DNA of 64,000 nucleotides, taken from positions 162,967 through 226,966 of the forward strand of contig JAFAER010000005.1 of the NCBI GenBank assembly GCA_023423895.1, read 5' to 3'. Under the pieces are notes generated by a model, which made no database searches, was not told the DNA's origin, and saw nothing but the letters and a program-made list of their open reading frames with translations. Positions 1 to 7,495 of the stretch are shown here, piece by piece; the stretch's first letter is position 1, and each line of letters starts with the position of its first letter. A program made the translations under genes and the position numbers. The DNA comes from Pseudomonadota bacterium (GTDB taxonomy: Bacteria; Myxococcota_A; Polyangia; Polyangiales; Polyangiaceae).

Positions 1-534
1 TGGCCCTTCGCGACGATCCTTTCGTGCATCGACAGCCGCACTTCAGCGGAGCTGATCTTCGATCAGGGCCTCGGCGACATCTTCTCCATCCGCATCGCCG
101 GCACCGTCGTGAACACCGACATCCTTGGCAGCATGGAGTTTGCGTGCAACGTCGCCGGGAGCAAGTTGCTCGTCGTGCTCGGCCACACGAGCTGCGGTGC
201 CGTCAAGGGCGCCTGCGATCAGGTGGAGATGGGCAATCTCACCGACCTTCTCTCGAAGCTCCAGCCAGCGATCTACCAAGAGCGCACCTTCCTCGATCCC
301 GCCGAGCGCGTGTCGAAGAACCGCGCCTTCGTCGAGAGCGTGGCGCGCATCAACGTGCACCGGTCGGTCCGAGCGGTGATTGAGAGAAGCTTCATCCTCG
401 AGCACATGGTGATGGCGGAGAAGATCGGCGTGATCGGGGCGATGCACGACCTCAACACCGGCGTCGTCGAGTTCTTCGAGGAGACGGCCCTGTTCACGGG
501 CGACGACGTCGAGCGGCTTCGCAAGTCGAGCTGA
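1..534 (+). CDS. Beta-class carbonic anhydrase, C-terminal part (5' end outside window)
   Basis: Reversible hydration of CO2 to bicarbonate in the cytoplasm. Frame 1 is open from the first base, so the gene begins upstream. The visible 177 residues contain the beta-class zinc site: Cys9 in SCIDSRTSAE with the Asp11-Arg13 dyad, then His62 and Cys65 in GHTSCGAV. This is the Cys-His-Cys zinc set with the conserved Asp-Arg pair. The remaining helical C-terminus is of normal length and ends at a TGA. The part before Cys9 is missing, so start, signal and any fusion (for example to a SulP transporter) cannot be judged. The next gene is convergent. Confidence 0.88.
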   Translation, partial: WPFATILSCIDSRTSAELIFDQGLGDIFSIRIAGTVVNTDILGSMEFACNVAGSKLLVVLGHTSCGAVKGACDQVEMGNLTDLLSKLQPAIYQERTFLDPAERVSKNRAFVESVARINVHRSVRAVIERSFILEHMVMAEKIGVIGAMHDLNTGVVEFFEETALFTGDDVERLRKSS

Positions 535-610
535 TCGACGACGCCGCGCTTCTTCGCCGCGAATCCGAAGAAGTAGCCGTAGACGCGCGTGACGAGCTCG
601 CCGCGCGGCT

Positions 611-1693
611 TCAGAAGCGCACGAGCACGCGCGCCGTGCCGCCGCCGAGCACGAGGGTCCCCGCGCCGCCGAGCGCAGCCGAGAGATCACCGGCGATCTC
701 CGCCTGCAGGTTCTTCGTGATCCCGTACGCCACGAACAGCGAGCCGTGCGACAGGAAGCGGGCCGTCTTGTCCGCGCCGAGCGCGACGTGTGCACCGAGC
801 AAGAGCTCCGGACCAACGAACAGCCGCACGCCGCGGAAGGGCGCGAGCGCGTAGCGCGCCCCCGCCGACAGCTCGAGCGCCCGCGGGCCCACCACCTGGC
901 TCGTGAGATTGCCTCGGACCTCGAGACCGGGCACCGCGTCCGGCAGCGCATAGCCGACGGCGACGCCGATCGGCATCGCCCACGACGGACCACGCGCCGA
1001 GTCCGGACGGACGAGCGCATTCGTCACGCCAATCGACGCGCCGATCGCGAGCGGGTGGCCCTCACCGTAGACCCGTCGCGGCGGCGGAGGCGCGGGAGGC
1101 TCTGCAGGTGGCGGCGGCTGAGCAGGCGCTGCGGGCTTCGGCTTCGGCTTCGGCCGACGCACGCCGACGTGCGTCCACGGGATGTCCGCGTTCGCGATCC
1201 CTTCGGGACGGATGAGGAGCGCGATCATCTCCGCGATGTCGTTCGGCCCCTCGTCCGGCAACACCTCGCGCGAGAGCGACTCCAATCGCCCCGTCTTCAC
1301 CTGGTAGGCCTCGAGCTCGATGCGATAGGTGGTGTACCCCTCTTCCTCGGCGCCGTTCGGCAGCCGCGCGGGCGGGTAGTCGTTCCGTTCGACGCGCGCG
1401 GTGAGGGCCCAGTCCGCAGAGACGGCGTTTGCGGCCGCCTGATACTCCTGGCTGGTGTCGGCGACGCCGTCCCTCACCGCGGCCTGCGCCGAGACCATCT
1501 CGTTGTCGGTCGCAAAGGTGTGGCCCTTCTGCGTGACCGCCTCGCGCGTCCAGCGCCTCGCCTCTTCGAGCTCGGGACTCGGCACGTTCTTGGGCGACGT
1601 GAACGGGAGCACGACGATCTTGTCGGCCCACGCGGGAGCGGAGAAGGCAAACGTCGCGGCAAGGACCGCAGAAGAAAGGAAGAAGCGCCTCAT
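611..1693 (-). CDS. Secreted protein with proline-rich linker and C-terminal beta-rich domain
   Basis: Function not recognised. The 360-residue product starts at an ATG with a clear Sec signal peptide (MRRFFLSS, hydrophobic core, AWA-DK cleavage near residue 23). Residues about 24-165 form a mixed alpha/beta domain starting IVVLPFTSP, similar in feel to periplasmic nucleotide-independent assembly proteins but without a diagnostic motif. Residues about 180-205 are a KPKPKPAAPAQPPPP-type linker. Residues about 210-360 are alternating Gly/aromatic-rich beta segments ending in Phe, which suggests a small outer-membrane barrel. An outer-membrane or periplasm-spanning role is inferred. It lies downstream of the 1888-7142 operon on the same strand, 194 bp away, and is probably separate. 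Confidence 0.7.
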   Translation of the reverse strand: MRRFFLSSAVLAATFAFSAPAWADKIVVLPFTSPKNVPSPELEEARRWTREAVTQKGHTFATDNEMVSAQAAVRDGVADTSQEYQAAANAVSADWALTARVERNDYPPARLPNGAEEEGYTTYRIELEAYQVKTGRLESLSREVLPDEGPNDIAEMIALLIRPEGIANADIPWTHVGVRRPKPKPKPAAPAQPPPPAEPPAPPPPRRVYGEGHPLAIGASIGVTNALVRPDSARGPSWAMPIGVAVGYALPDAVPGLEVRGNLTSQVVGPRALELSAGARYALAPFRGVRLFVGPELLLGAHVALGADKTARFLSHGSLFVAYGITKNLQAEIAGDLSAALGGAGTLVLGGGTARVLVRF

Positions 1694-1887
1694 CGGAGCG
1701 CCGCGAGCATAGCAGAGCTCTGCCTACGGTCCTCTTCGCAGCGGCCGCCGGGATCAGGAGCCGCCCCGTCGATGCGCTGCGGAGGAGATGCGGCCTCGTG
1801 GCAGTCGCCGTTGCCTCGGCCCTTGCCCTCGGCTGCGCGCGCGACGCGGAGCGGCCGGCGACGCGCCGTCCTTCGCTCCGCTCCGAT

Positions 1888-2823
1888 TCACAAGGTGACG
1901 AGCTCGCCCGGCTCCGGGACCTTGCACGCGACCTGTGGCAGCTCGCGGGCCATCACCTCGGCGAAACGGTGCCGCGCGCCCGCGATCGTCGATGCGAGGA
2001 GATGCCCTGCGATCGGATCCGAGAAGTAGGCCTCGGCGTGCGACGGCATCACGAGCTTCGCGCCGAGCGTCCGGGCCGCGCTCGCAGCGTCTTCCGGCGT
2101 CATCACGTGCAGGGCGCCGCCCGTGAGACGCGTGCCGTCGACCGGAAGGATCGCCGCGTCAGGCGCGAACCGCTCCGCGATGGCCGGGAGGTCGGGATGA
2201 AGGCGCGAGTCGCCTGCAAAATACACACTCTTGACGGCAACCTGGATCACGAAGCCGATCTCGTAGATGTCGTGGAGCCCGGGTACGGCGGTCACGACGA
2301 CCTCTCCGAGCCTCCTCGACTCCCACGGCGCGAGGACCGCGACGTCGGAGAAGCCGCGAGCGCGCACGCGTGCGGCCAGATCGTTCGTCGCGACGATGAC
2401 GACGGCGCGCTTGTCCATCTCGTCCATCGCGCGGAGATCGGCGTGGTCGGGATGATCGTGCGTGACGAGGATCGCATCGAGTGCGCCGATCTCGGACGGA
2501 AGCACGGGCGGAACGACCTCGTGCGAGAGCGCGCCGTACGACGGATCGTAGAACCACGGGTCGGTCAGAAGGCGCATCTTGCCGACGGCGATGAGATGCG
2601 TCGAGTGCGCGAGGTGGACGATCCCCGATGCGCCGCCTTCCGCAGCACGCAAGGACGCCTGGAAGCGCTCCTTCGCGCTCGCTCCTGGCGAACGCCGATG
2701 ATCGAACCGGCCCCGCAGCGAGATCCACTCGAGCCCGCCCGCGACGACGCCCGCCGCCGCGCCCGCCACGAGCGCGCGGCGTGAAACGAGCTTCCGCTTC
2801 TTCGGATTGCCGTCGCTGCTCAT
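1888..2823 (-). CDS. Tat-exported metallo-beta-lactamase-fold hydrolase (UlaG/NAPE-PLD-like)
   Basis: 311 residues. The N-terminus has a twin-arginine signal (SRRALVAGAAAG, residues about 14-25), so the protein is probably exported folded. The MBL core shows the metal motif HDHPDH after LVTHD, a later AGDSR metal position, and a C-terminal MPSHAEAYF histidine. The fold and spacing resemble UlaG-like lactonases and NAPE-PLD-type phosphodiesterases. The substrate is unknown. It is the last gene of a tight operon, starting 3 bp after the 2827-4500 radical SAM gene. A Tat-exported MBL enzyme after two radical SAM enzymes and a di-iron protein suggests a final, periplasmic processing step, which is inference. 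Confidence 0.8.
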   Translation of the reverse strand: MSSDGNPKKRKLVSRRALVAGAAAGVVAGGLEWISLRGRFDHRRSPGASAKERFQASLRAAEGGASGIVHLAHSTHLIAVGKMRLLTDPWFYDPSYGALSHEVVPPVLPSEIGALDAILVTHDHPDHADLRAMDEMDKRAVVIVATNDLAARVRARGFSDVAVLAPWESRRLGEVVVTAVPGLHDIYEIGFVIQVAVKSVYFAGDSRLHPDLPAIAERFAPDAAILPVDGTRLTGGALHVMTPEDAASAARTLGAKLVMPSHAEAYFSDPIAGHLLASTIAGARHRFAEVMARELPQVACKVPEPGELVTL

Positions 2824-2826
2824 CGC

Positions 2827-4500
2827 TCAGCGAACGACCGGGAGCGCTTTGCGCACCACGCCGGCCGTCCGCTTCACCGCCTTGGCGTTCTGCCACTGCA
2901 TCACGTTCAGCTTCTCGATCTGGGAGGCAGCGTCCTGCGTCCGCGGGAGGCTCCGGTTCCAGCGCGACCGATCCGTGAACGTCCGGTAGCTCTCCGTACG
3001 GCTCGGCGAGTTGAAGCGACGCATGAAGCGCGCGAAGTCGTAGGCGTCCAGCAGATAGAGGAGCTGCCCAGCATCGGCGTTGAGATGTTTGTTCATCATG
3101 AGCTGGATGCCCTGCTTGAAATGCCGGCGCAGCTCGGCGTCGCCCTTCAGCATCTCGGGCGCGAGTCGCGCGCCAATGAAGGCCTTCTCGACGAGGTTCG
3201 ACCCCTTCTTGCGGCGCTTCCAGTTCCGCTCGATGCGGTCGTACAGGTTGTCGGCACCGTACGCCTGCTCGTAGAGCCAGACGTAGCCGTCCATCAGCTC
3301 CTCGCGCGTCATGTTCGTCGGCTCGAAGACGACGTGTCGCGTGTCGTAGAGGTGCCAATCTTCGTGATCGAGACGACCGGCTGCCTTGTAGTCGTCGAAC
3401 AGCTTCGTTCCCGGCATCGGCGTGAGGATGCTGAAGAACGGATAGAGGATGCCCGTCTTCTGGACGAACTCGAGCGTCTGCTGGAAGACGCCGAGCGTGT
3501 CGGTGTCGAAGCCGACGATGAAGTTGCCGATGATCGTCATCCCGCGCGCGTGGATGCGGTCCACGGCCTCCTGATACGTCAGGCAGAAGTTCACGGGCTT
3601 GTCCATCGCCGCCAGCGAAGCCTCGGTCACCGACTCGAAGCCGATGATGAGGGTCGAGCAGCCCGCATCGCGGAACAGGTCGAGCATCTCCTCGTCGTTG
3701 GCGACGTTGAGCGTCGTCTCCGCCGACCAGGAGGGGATCTGCCCCGCCTTCTGCAGCGGGATCATCGCGCGGAGGAGCTCCTTCGTGTAGCGGACGCGCG
3801 AGATGAAGTTGTCGTCGACGATGTAGAGCGGCTTGCCACTCGCGATCGGGCCTCGGCTCTTCGGAAGCGCGCGCAGCTCTTCGATCACGCGCTCGACGGG
3901 CTTGAAGCGAAAGTCCTGGCCCGAGATGTCCGGCACGCTGCAGAAGCGGCATCGGAACGGACAGCCGCGGGTCGTCTGGATCTGGTGGAACAGGTACCCG
4001 TCCGGCTTGCTGCGTCCCCATGCGGGTGTGGGGATCTTGTCCATCGGCGGGAACCCGACGGCGTCGTAGCGCTCGCGGAGCCTGCCGTTCTCGAGATCGC
4101 GCACGACCTGCGGCCACAAGAGCTCCGCCTCCCCGGTCACGACGCAGTCGACGTGCTCGAGCGCCTCGTCCGGACGCAAGGACGCATGGATCCCGCCGAG
4201 GACGACGCGTTTGCCCTTCGCCTTGAAGCGCCGCGCGACCTCGTAGGCGTAGGTGACGCAGGACGTCTTCGCCGAGAGCGCGACGAGATCGGTCTTCACG
4301 TCGTAGTCGATCGGCGAGAGGTACTCGTCGACGAGATCGATCTTCACGCCCGGCGGCGTGCACGCCATGACCGTCTGGATGCCCAGGTCGAGGAAGGCCC
4401 GCTTGAAGCCGAGGCCGCGGCACAGCAGATCCATCTCGTAGAGCTCGCGCTCCGTCGGATCCATGTTCTTCCGCGTCGCGACGAACGTGATGCGTGTCAT
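2827..4500 (-). CDS. B12-binding radical SAM enzyme (class B type)
   Basis: 557 residues, usual length for the family. Residues about 30-150 form a cobalamin-binding Rossmann-like domain with LGGIHASLRPDE and the VTGEAE motif. The radical SAM cluster ligands are Cys180, Cys184 and Cys187 in RGCPFRCRFC. The C-terminal third carries PMPGTKLFDDY and a helical domain typical of the HpnJ/HpnR/BchE-like group. Such enzymes do methylations, ring rearrangements or C-C couplings on unactivated carbon; the substrate here is unknown. ATG start, 3 bp after the stop of the 4504-5424 gene, so it is co-transcribed. It shares overall architecture with the product of 5421-7142, but the two are clearly diverged and probably act on different steps. 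Confidence 0.9.
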   Translation of the reverse strand: MTRITFVATRKNMDPTERELYEMDLLCRGLGFKRAFLDLGIQTVMACTPPGVKIDLVDEYLSPIDYDVKTDLVALSAKTSCVTYAYEVARRFKAKGKRVVLGGIHASLRPDEALEHVDCVVTGEAELLWPQVVRDLENGRLRERYDAVGFPPMDKIPTPAWGRSKPDGYLFHQIQTTRGCPFRCRFCSVPDISGQDFRFKPVERVIEELRALPKSRGPIASGKPLYIVDDNFISRVRYTKELLRAMIPLQKAGQIPSWSAETTLNVANDEEMLDLFRDAGCSTLIIGFESVTEASLAAMDKPVNFCLTYQEAVDRIHARGMTIIGNFIVGFDTDTLGVFQQTLEFVQKTGILYPFFSILTPMPGTKLFDDYKAAGRLDHEDWHLYDTRHVVFEPTNMTREELMDGYVWLYEQAYGADNLYDRIERNWKRRKKGSNLVEKAFIGARLAPEMLKGDAELRRHFKQGIQLMMNKHLNADAGQLLYLLDAYDFARFMRRFNSPSRTESYRTFTDRSRWNRSLPRTQDAASQIEKLNVMQWQNAKAVKRTAGVVRKALPVVR

Positions 4501-4503
4501 GGG

Positions 4504-5424
4504 CTAGCGCCTGCCTTGCTCGACGAGCTCACGGAGGGTCGGCCGCCGGCGCTCGTTCACGAGCGAATCGTACCGCTCCTCGAGCCAGCGCAAACGCGGC
4601 GATCCGTCCCACGCGGTGACGAGGACCTCGCGCGCGATGCTCCGCGGCGACGCGCCGTCGACGCGCACCGAGCTCGGCTGCCGCCATCGGACGACGGCGC
4701 GCTGGACGCCGCTCCAGAATCGCGCGCGCGCTTCGAGCGAGAGGAGCGCACCGCGACGGATCTGCGCGCGTGCCTCTTCGGTGCCGCCGAAGCGGATCAG
4801 CGCCTCTTCGAGCCAGGCGCCGTGATCGACGTCCTGCTCGACGTGCAACGTGAAGTACGCGATCTCCTCCGGCGTGAAGCCCGCGCGCCGGAGCCCGGGA
4901 ATGACGGAGTCGAACATCTTCGGGATCGCCCACTCGTGACCGGGCCCCACCGCGCCGAGGCCAACGAGGAACGGCTCTTCCGAGACGATGCGCCGGTGCT
5001 CGGCGACGAACGCGTACGCAGGGGCAGGCACCTTCACGCTGCCCATGCGATCGGGAACGGAGCTTCCGCACGAACGGAGGAAGTGTCCGTAGAGCGTCGC
5101 GTGGTCTTCACCGTCGGAGCCTTCGCCGTATTCGTCGACGAGCACCTTCGCAAGCCACAGCTTCGCGTCGCTCGTCGGAGCACGCACGAGCAAGCGCTCG
5201 AGATAGCTCGTGAAGACGCAGACCAGCGGATAGTGGTTCTCGCCGAACACGCGGTAGTCGTGACGCGAGAACGGGCTCGTCGCGCAGCGGCTGAGGAACA
5301 GGTGGTTCACGCCGGGATGCGACTCGATCTCGATCCGCAGATCCGCGAGGAACCTTCGCGCGGCGTTGGTCGCGCCCGACGCGACGACCGGAATGACCTC
5401 GGAGCTCGGGACCGCCGTCATCAT
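4504..5424 (-). CDS. Haem-oxygenase-like di-iron oxidase/oxygenase (HDO superfamily)
   Basis: 306 residues, all-helical. It shows the metal pattern of haem-oxygenase-like di-iron enzymes (UndA, BesC, CADD, SznF core): Glu98/Glu101 with His108 in DEYGEGSDGEDH, Glu164 in GHEWAIPK, and the His194-x3-Asp198-x2-His201 motif in LHVEQDVDHGAW. Family members use O2 for C-C cleavage, N-oxygenation or desaturation on small or amino-acid-derived substrates. The substrate here is unknown. Its start codon overlaps the stop of the upstream radical SAM gene by 4 bp (ATGA), so translation is coupled. A plain PqqC-type or haem-degrading enzyme is less likely because of the di-iron ligand set. Confidence 0.82.
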   Translation of the reverse strand: MMTAVPSSEVIPVVASGATNAARRFLADLRIEIESHPGVNHLFLSRCATSPFSRHDYRVFGENHYPLVCVFTSYLERLLVRAPTSDAKLWLAKVLVDEYGEGSDGEDHATLYGHFLRSCGSSVPDRMGSVKVPAPAYAFVAEHRRIVSEEPFLVGLGAVGPGHEWAIPKMFDSVIPGLRRAGFTPEEIAYFTLHVEQDVDHGAWLEEALIRFGGTEEARAQIRRGALLSLEARARFWSGVQRAVVRWRQPSSVRVDGASPRSIAREVLVTAWDGSPRLRWLEERYDSLVNERRRPTLRELVEQGRR

Positions 5425-7142
5425 TCGCCCACCCCCGCGCTCACGGCTGCGGTGGATTCACTCCGAGTCGCTCCGCTTCGCTCCGCGACGTCTACCTCTT
5501 CGGGGGGTGCCCCCCCGAGCCCCCCGATATTCCTCCGAGTCGCTCCGCTTCGCTCCGCGACGTCGTCGACCCAAGTCCTTCTCGGGATCCGGAGCTTCAG
5601 GAGCTTGCCGCCAGGCGCCGGCTGCTCGACCTCGGCGTGTTCGTCGCCCTTCGGATAGGTGACGTCTTGCCACGTGATGCCGGCCTTTGCGCCCGGTCCG
5701 TTCAGGAGGCCCTCTTCGTCGCGCAGGAACGAGCGGTGATCGCCGTGGATCCGCTGGTAGCGCCACGTGCGCGCGTAGAACCAGACGATGCCGCGGAGGT
5801 TCTTCGGGATGAACGTCGGCCGCGCCTTGAAGAACCACTTGTACGCGTTGCGAACGCTCTTCTCCGTCGCGTCGTACGCGCGGCAGAACTCGGCGTAGAA
5901 CTCCTCGCGCGGCAGGCGCGTCGGAAGAACGGCGTGGAGCAGGTCGAAGAGCCGGTGGTCCGTCGTGAGGAGCTTGTCCTGATACGCGCGATGAAGCTGC
6001 GTGCCGGGCAGCGGCGTCAGGATCGTGAACAGCGGAATGCCGATGTCGAGGCTGTTCACGTATTCGTACAACTGCTCGAACTGCTCCTTCGTCCAGTCGG
6101 GGCGCACCATGAAGATCCCCGTCGAGACGACGCCGTTCTTCCGGAGCACGTCGTTCGCGCGGAGGTTCTTCTCCCAGGAGCTCTTCTTGCGGAGCGCCGC
6201 GAGGTTGTCGTCGTCGTTCGACTCGAACCCGGAGAGCAACATCACGAGGCCGTTCTTCGCGAGGCGCGCGATGAGCTCCGGGTTGTCGGCGGCGAAGTCC
6301 GTGCGCCCCTGGGTCATCCAGAACTTCTTCAGCCCGCGCCGCTCCATCTCCTCGCAGAGCTCGACGACGCGGCGTTTGTTCGTGAGGAAGTTGTCGTCGA
6401 GCACGAAGACGAACGGCTCGTCGCACGCCTCCATCTGATCGACGATCTTCTTCGCCGAAAGGAAGCGCGTGCGTCGCTCGTAGAACTCCCAGATCGCGCA
6501 GAAGTTGCAGTCGAACGAGCAGCCACGACTCGTGAAGATCGACGCCATCGGCCGGAACGCGGTGAAGAAGTAGCGCCCCTTGTACTTCTCGATCAGGCGG
6601 CGATCGGGCACCGGAAGGTCGTCGAGGCTCGTCGTCTGCTCACGCTTCGCGTTCACACGGCGAACGCCGGCGGGCTCGCGCCAGCGCGTGCCTTTCACGC
6701 CGTCGAACGTCCGATCGTCGGTCGCCTTCTGTGCCGACCAGCGGCTCAGGATCTCTCGGAAGGTCTGCTCCCCTTCCCCTTGGACGACGACGTCGACGTA
6801 GTCGAAATCGAACTCGTCCGGACAGAGCGTCGGATGATGCCCACCGACCACGGTGAGCGCCCGAGGACAGACACTGCGTGCCGTGCGAAGGACGGCCTTC
6901 GCCTGGTAGGCGTCGGTCGTCATGCTGGTCGTGCCGACGACGTCGGGCTTCCACGACGCGAGCGTCCGGACGAGAGCGTCCTCGTCTTCGAGGCGCAGAT
7001 CGAGCACGCGCACCTCGTGTCCGTCCTCGGCGGCGGCGGTCCCAACGGAGGTGAGCGCGACGGGCTCGGAGAGCCAGACGACGTTCTCGAGACCAAGCCG
7101 ACCGTTTTCGAACGGCGTCGGCATCACCAGCAAAACGCGCAT
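5421..7142 (-). CDS. B12-binding radical SAM enzyme, first gene of operon
   Basis: 573 residues from an ATG at 7142 preceded by a good Shine-Dalgarno (AAGGGAG, 5-6 nt spacing). Residues 1-140 are a B12-binding domain (VVGGHHPTLCPDE, VVVQGEGE). The radical SAM site is Cys208, Cys212 and Cys215 in RGCSFDCNFC. Residues about 330-450 carry TPLPGTQLHRAY and a helical C-terminal domain. The last ~40 residues are encoded by a 32-bp direct repeat (5461-5492 and 5533-5564) and read twice as DVAERSGATR, so the tail looks like a repeat insertion rather than conserved protein. This is the first gene of the four-gene operon down to 1888. Substrate unknown. Confidence 0.88.
   Translation of the reverse strand: MRVLLVMPTPFENGRLGLENVVWLSEPVALTSVGTAAAEDGHEVRVLDLRLEDEDALVRTLASWKPDVVGTTSMTTDAYQAKAVLRTARSVCPRALTVVGGHHPTLCPDEFDFDYVDVVVQGEGEQTFREILSRWSAQKATDDRTFDGVKGTRWREPAGVRRVNAKREQTTSLDDLPVPDRRLIEKYKGRYFFTAFRPMASIFTSRGCSFDCNFCAIWEFYERRTRFLSAKKIVDQMEACDEPFVFVLDDNFLTNKRRVVELCEEMERRGLKKFWMTQGRTDFAADNPELIARLAKNGLVMLLSGFESNDDDNLAALRKKSSWEKNLRANDVLRKNGVVSTGIFMVRPDWTKEQFEQLYEYVNSLDIGIPLFTILTPLPGTQLHRAYQDKLLTTDHRLFDLLHAVLPTRLPREEFYAEFCRAYDATEKSVRNAYKWFFKARPTFIPKNLRGIVWFYARTWRYQRIHGDHRSFLRDEEGLLNGPGAKAGITWQDVTYPKGDEHAEVEQPAPGGKLLKLRIPRRTWVDDVAERSGATRRNIGGLGGAPPEEVDVAERSGATRSESTAAVSAGVGE
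5461..5564. repeat. 32-bp direct repeat flanking a G6/C7 palindrome
   Basis: Two identical 32-bp copies at 5461-5492 and 5533-5564, start to start 72 bp. Each contains the pattern CGCTCCGCTTCGCTCCGCG. Between them lies a palindrome GGGGGGTGCCCCCCC near 5502. The repeat lies inside the 3' end of the 5421-7142 coding region and encodes the protein's odd C-terminal tail. Confidence 0.85.
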
Positions 7143-7495
7143 ACCCACTCCCTTCGTTCGGCGCGGGCGTTCGGACGCATCCAAAGCGACAACAGGCCCA
7201 CTTTTCTTTTGGCCCCCCTGACCGCAGGCCAGAACGCCGAGCGTACCCTGGAGGCAGCGACTCCGTCGCGCTGCGTCTATGTCCAGTGCGCGCGGCCTCC
7301 CGAGGCCAGCCGCGGTGGCGCTACCCCAGGAAGCCCCAGACCCTCCCCACCCCCTCCGATGCGCGGCGCGCTGACGTTCCCGCGCCCCAATGGCACGCCG
7401 ACGAACGAAGGGCGACCTGCGCTCGATGCGCGGGCCGCCCTTTGTCGGTGAGCCTGTGCCAGTGCCTCGGATGAGGCGCTCGGCCGAGGAGACGC
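7143..7495. other. Non-coding gap between lgt and the radical SAM operon
   Basis: No convincing gene on either strand; open frames here are short and lack family features. The 7143-7160 end holds the ribosome binding site of the radical SAM gene. A short hairpin (GCCTC-GGAT-GAGGC, 7464-7477) follows the lgt stop and has no T-run. The operon promoter probably lies between 7160 and 7300, but I see no clear -35/-10 pair. No precursor-peptide-like ORF was found. Confidence 0.6.
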
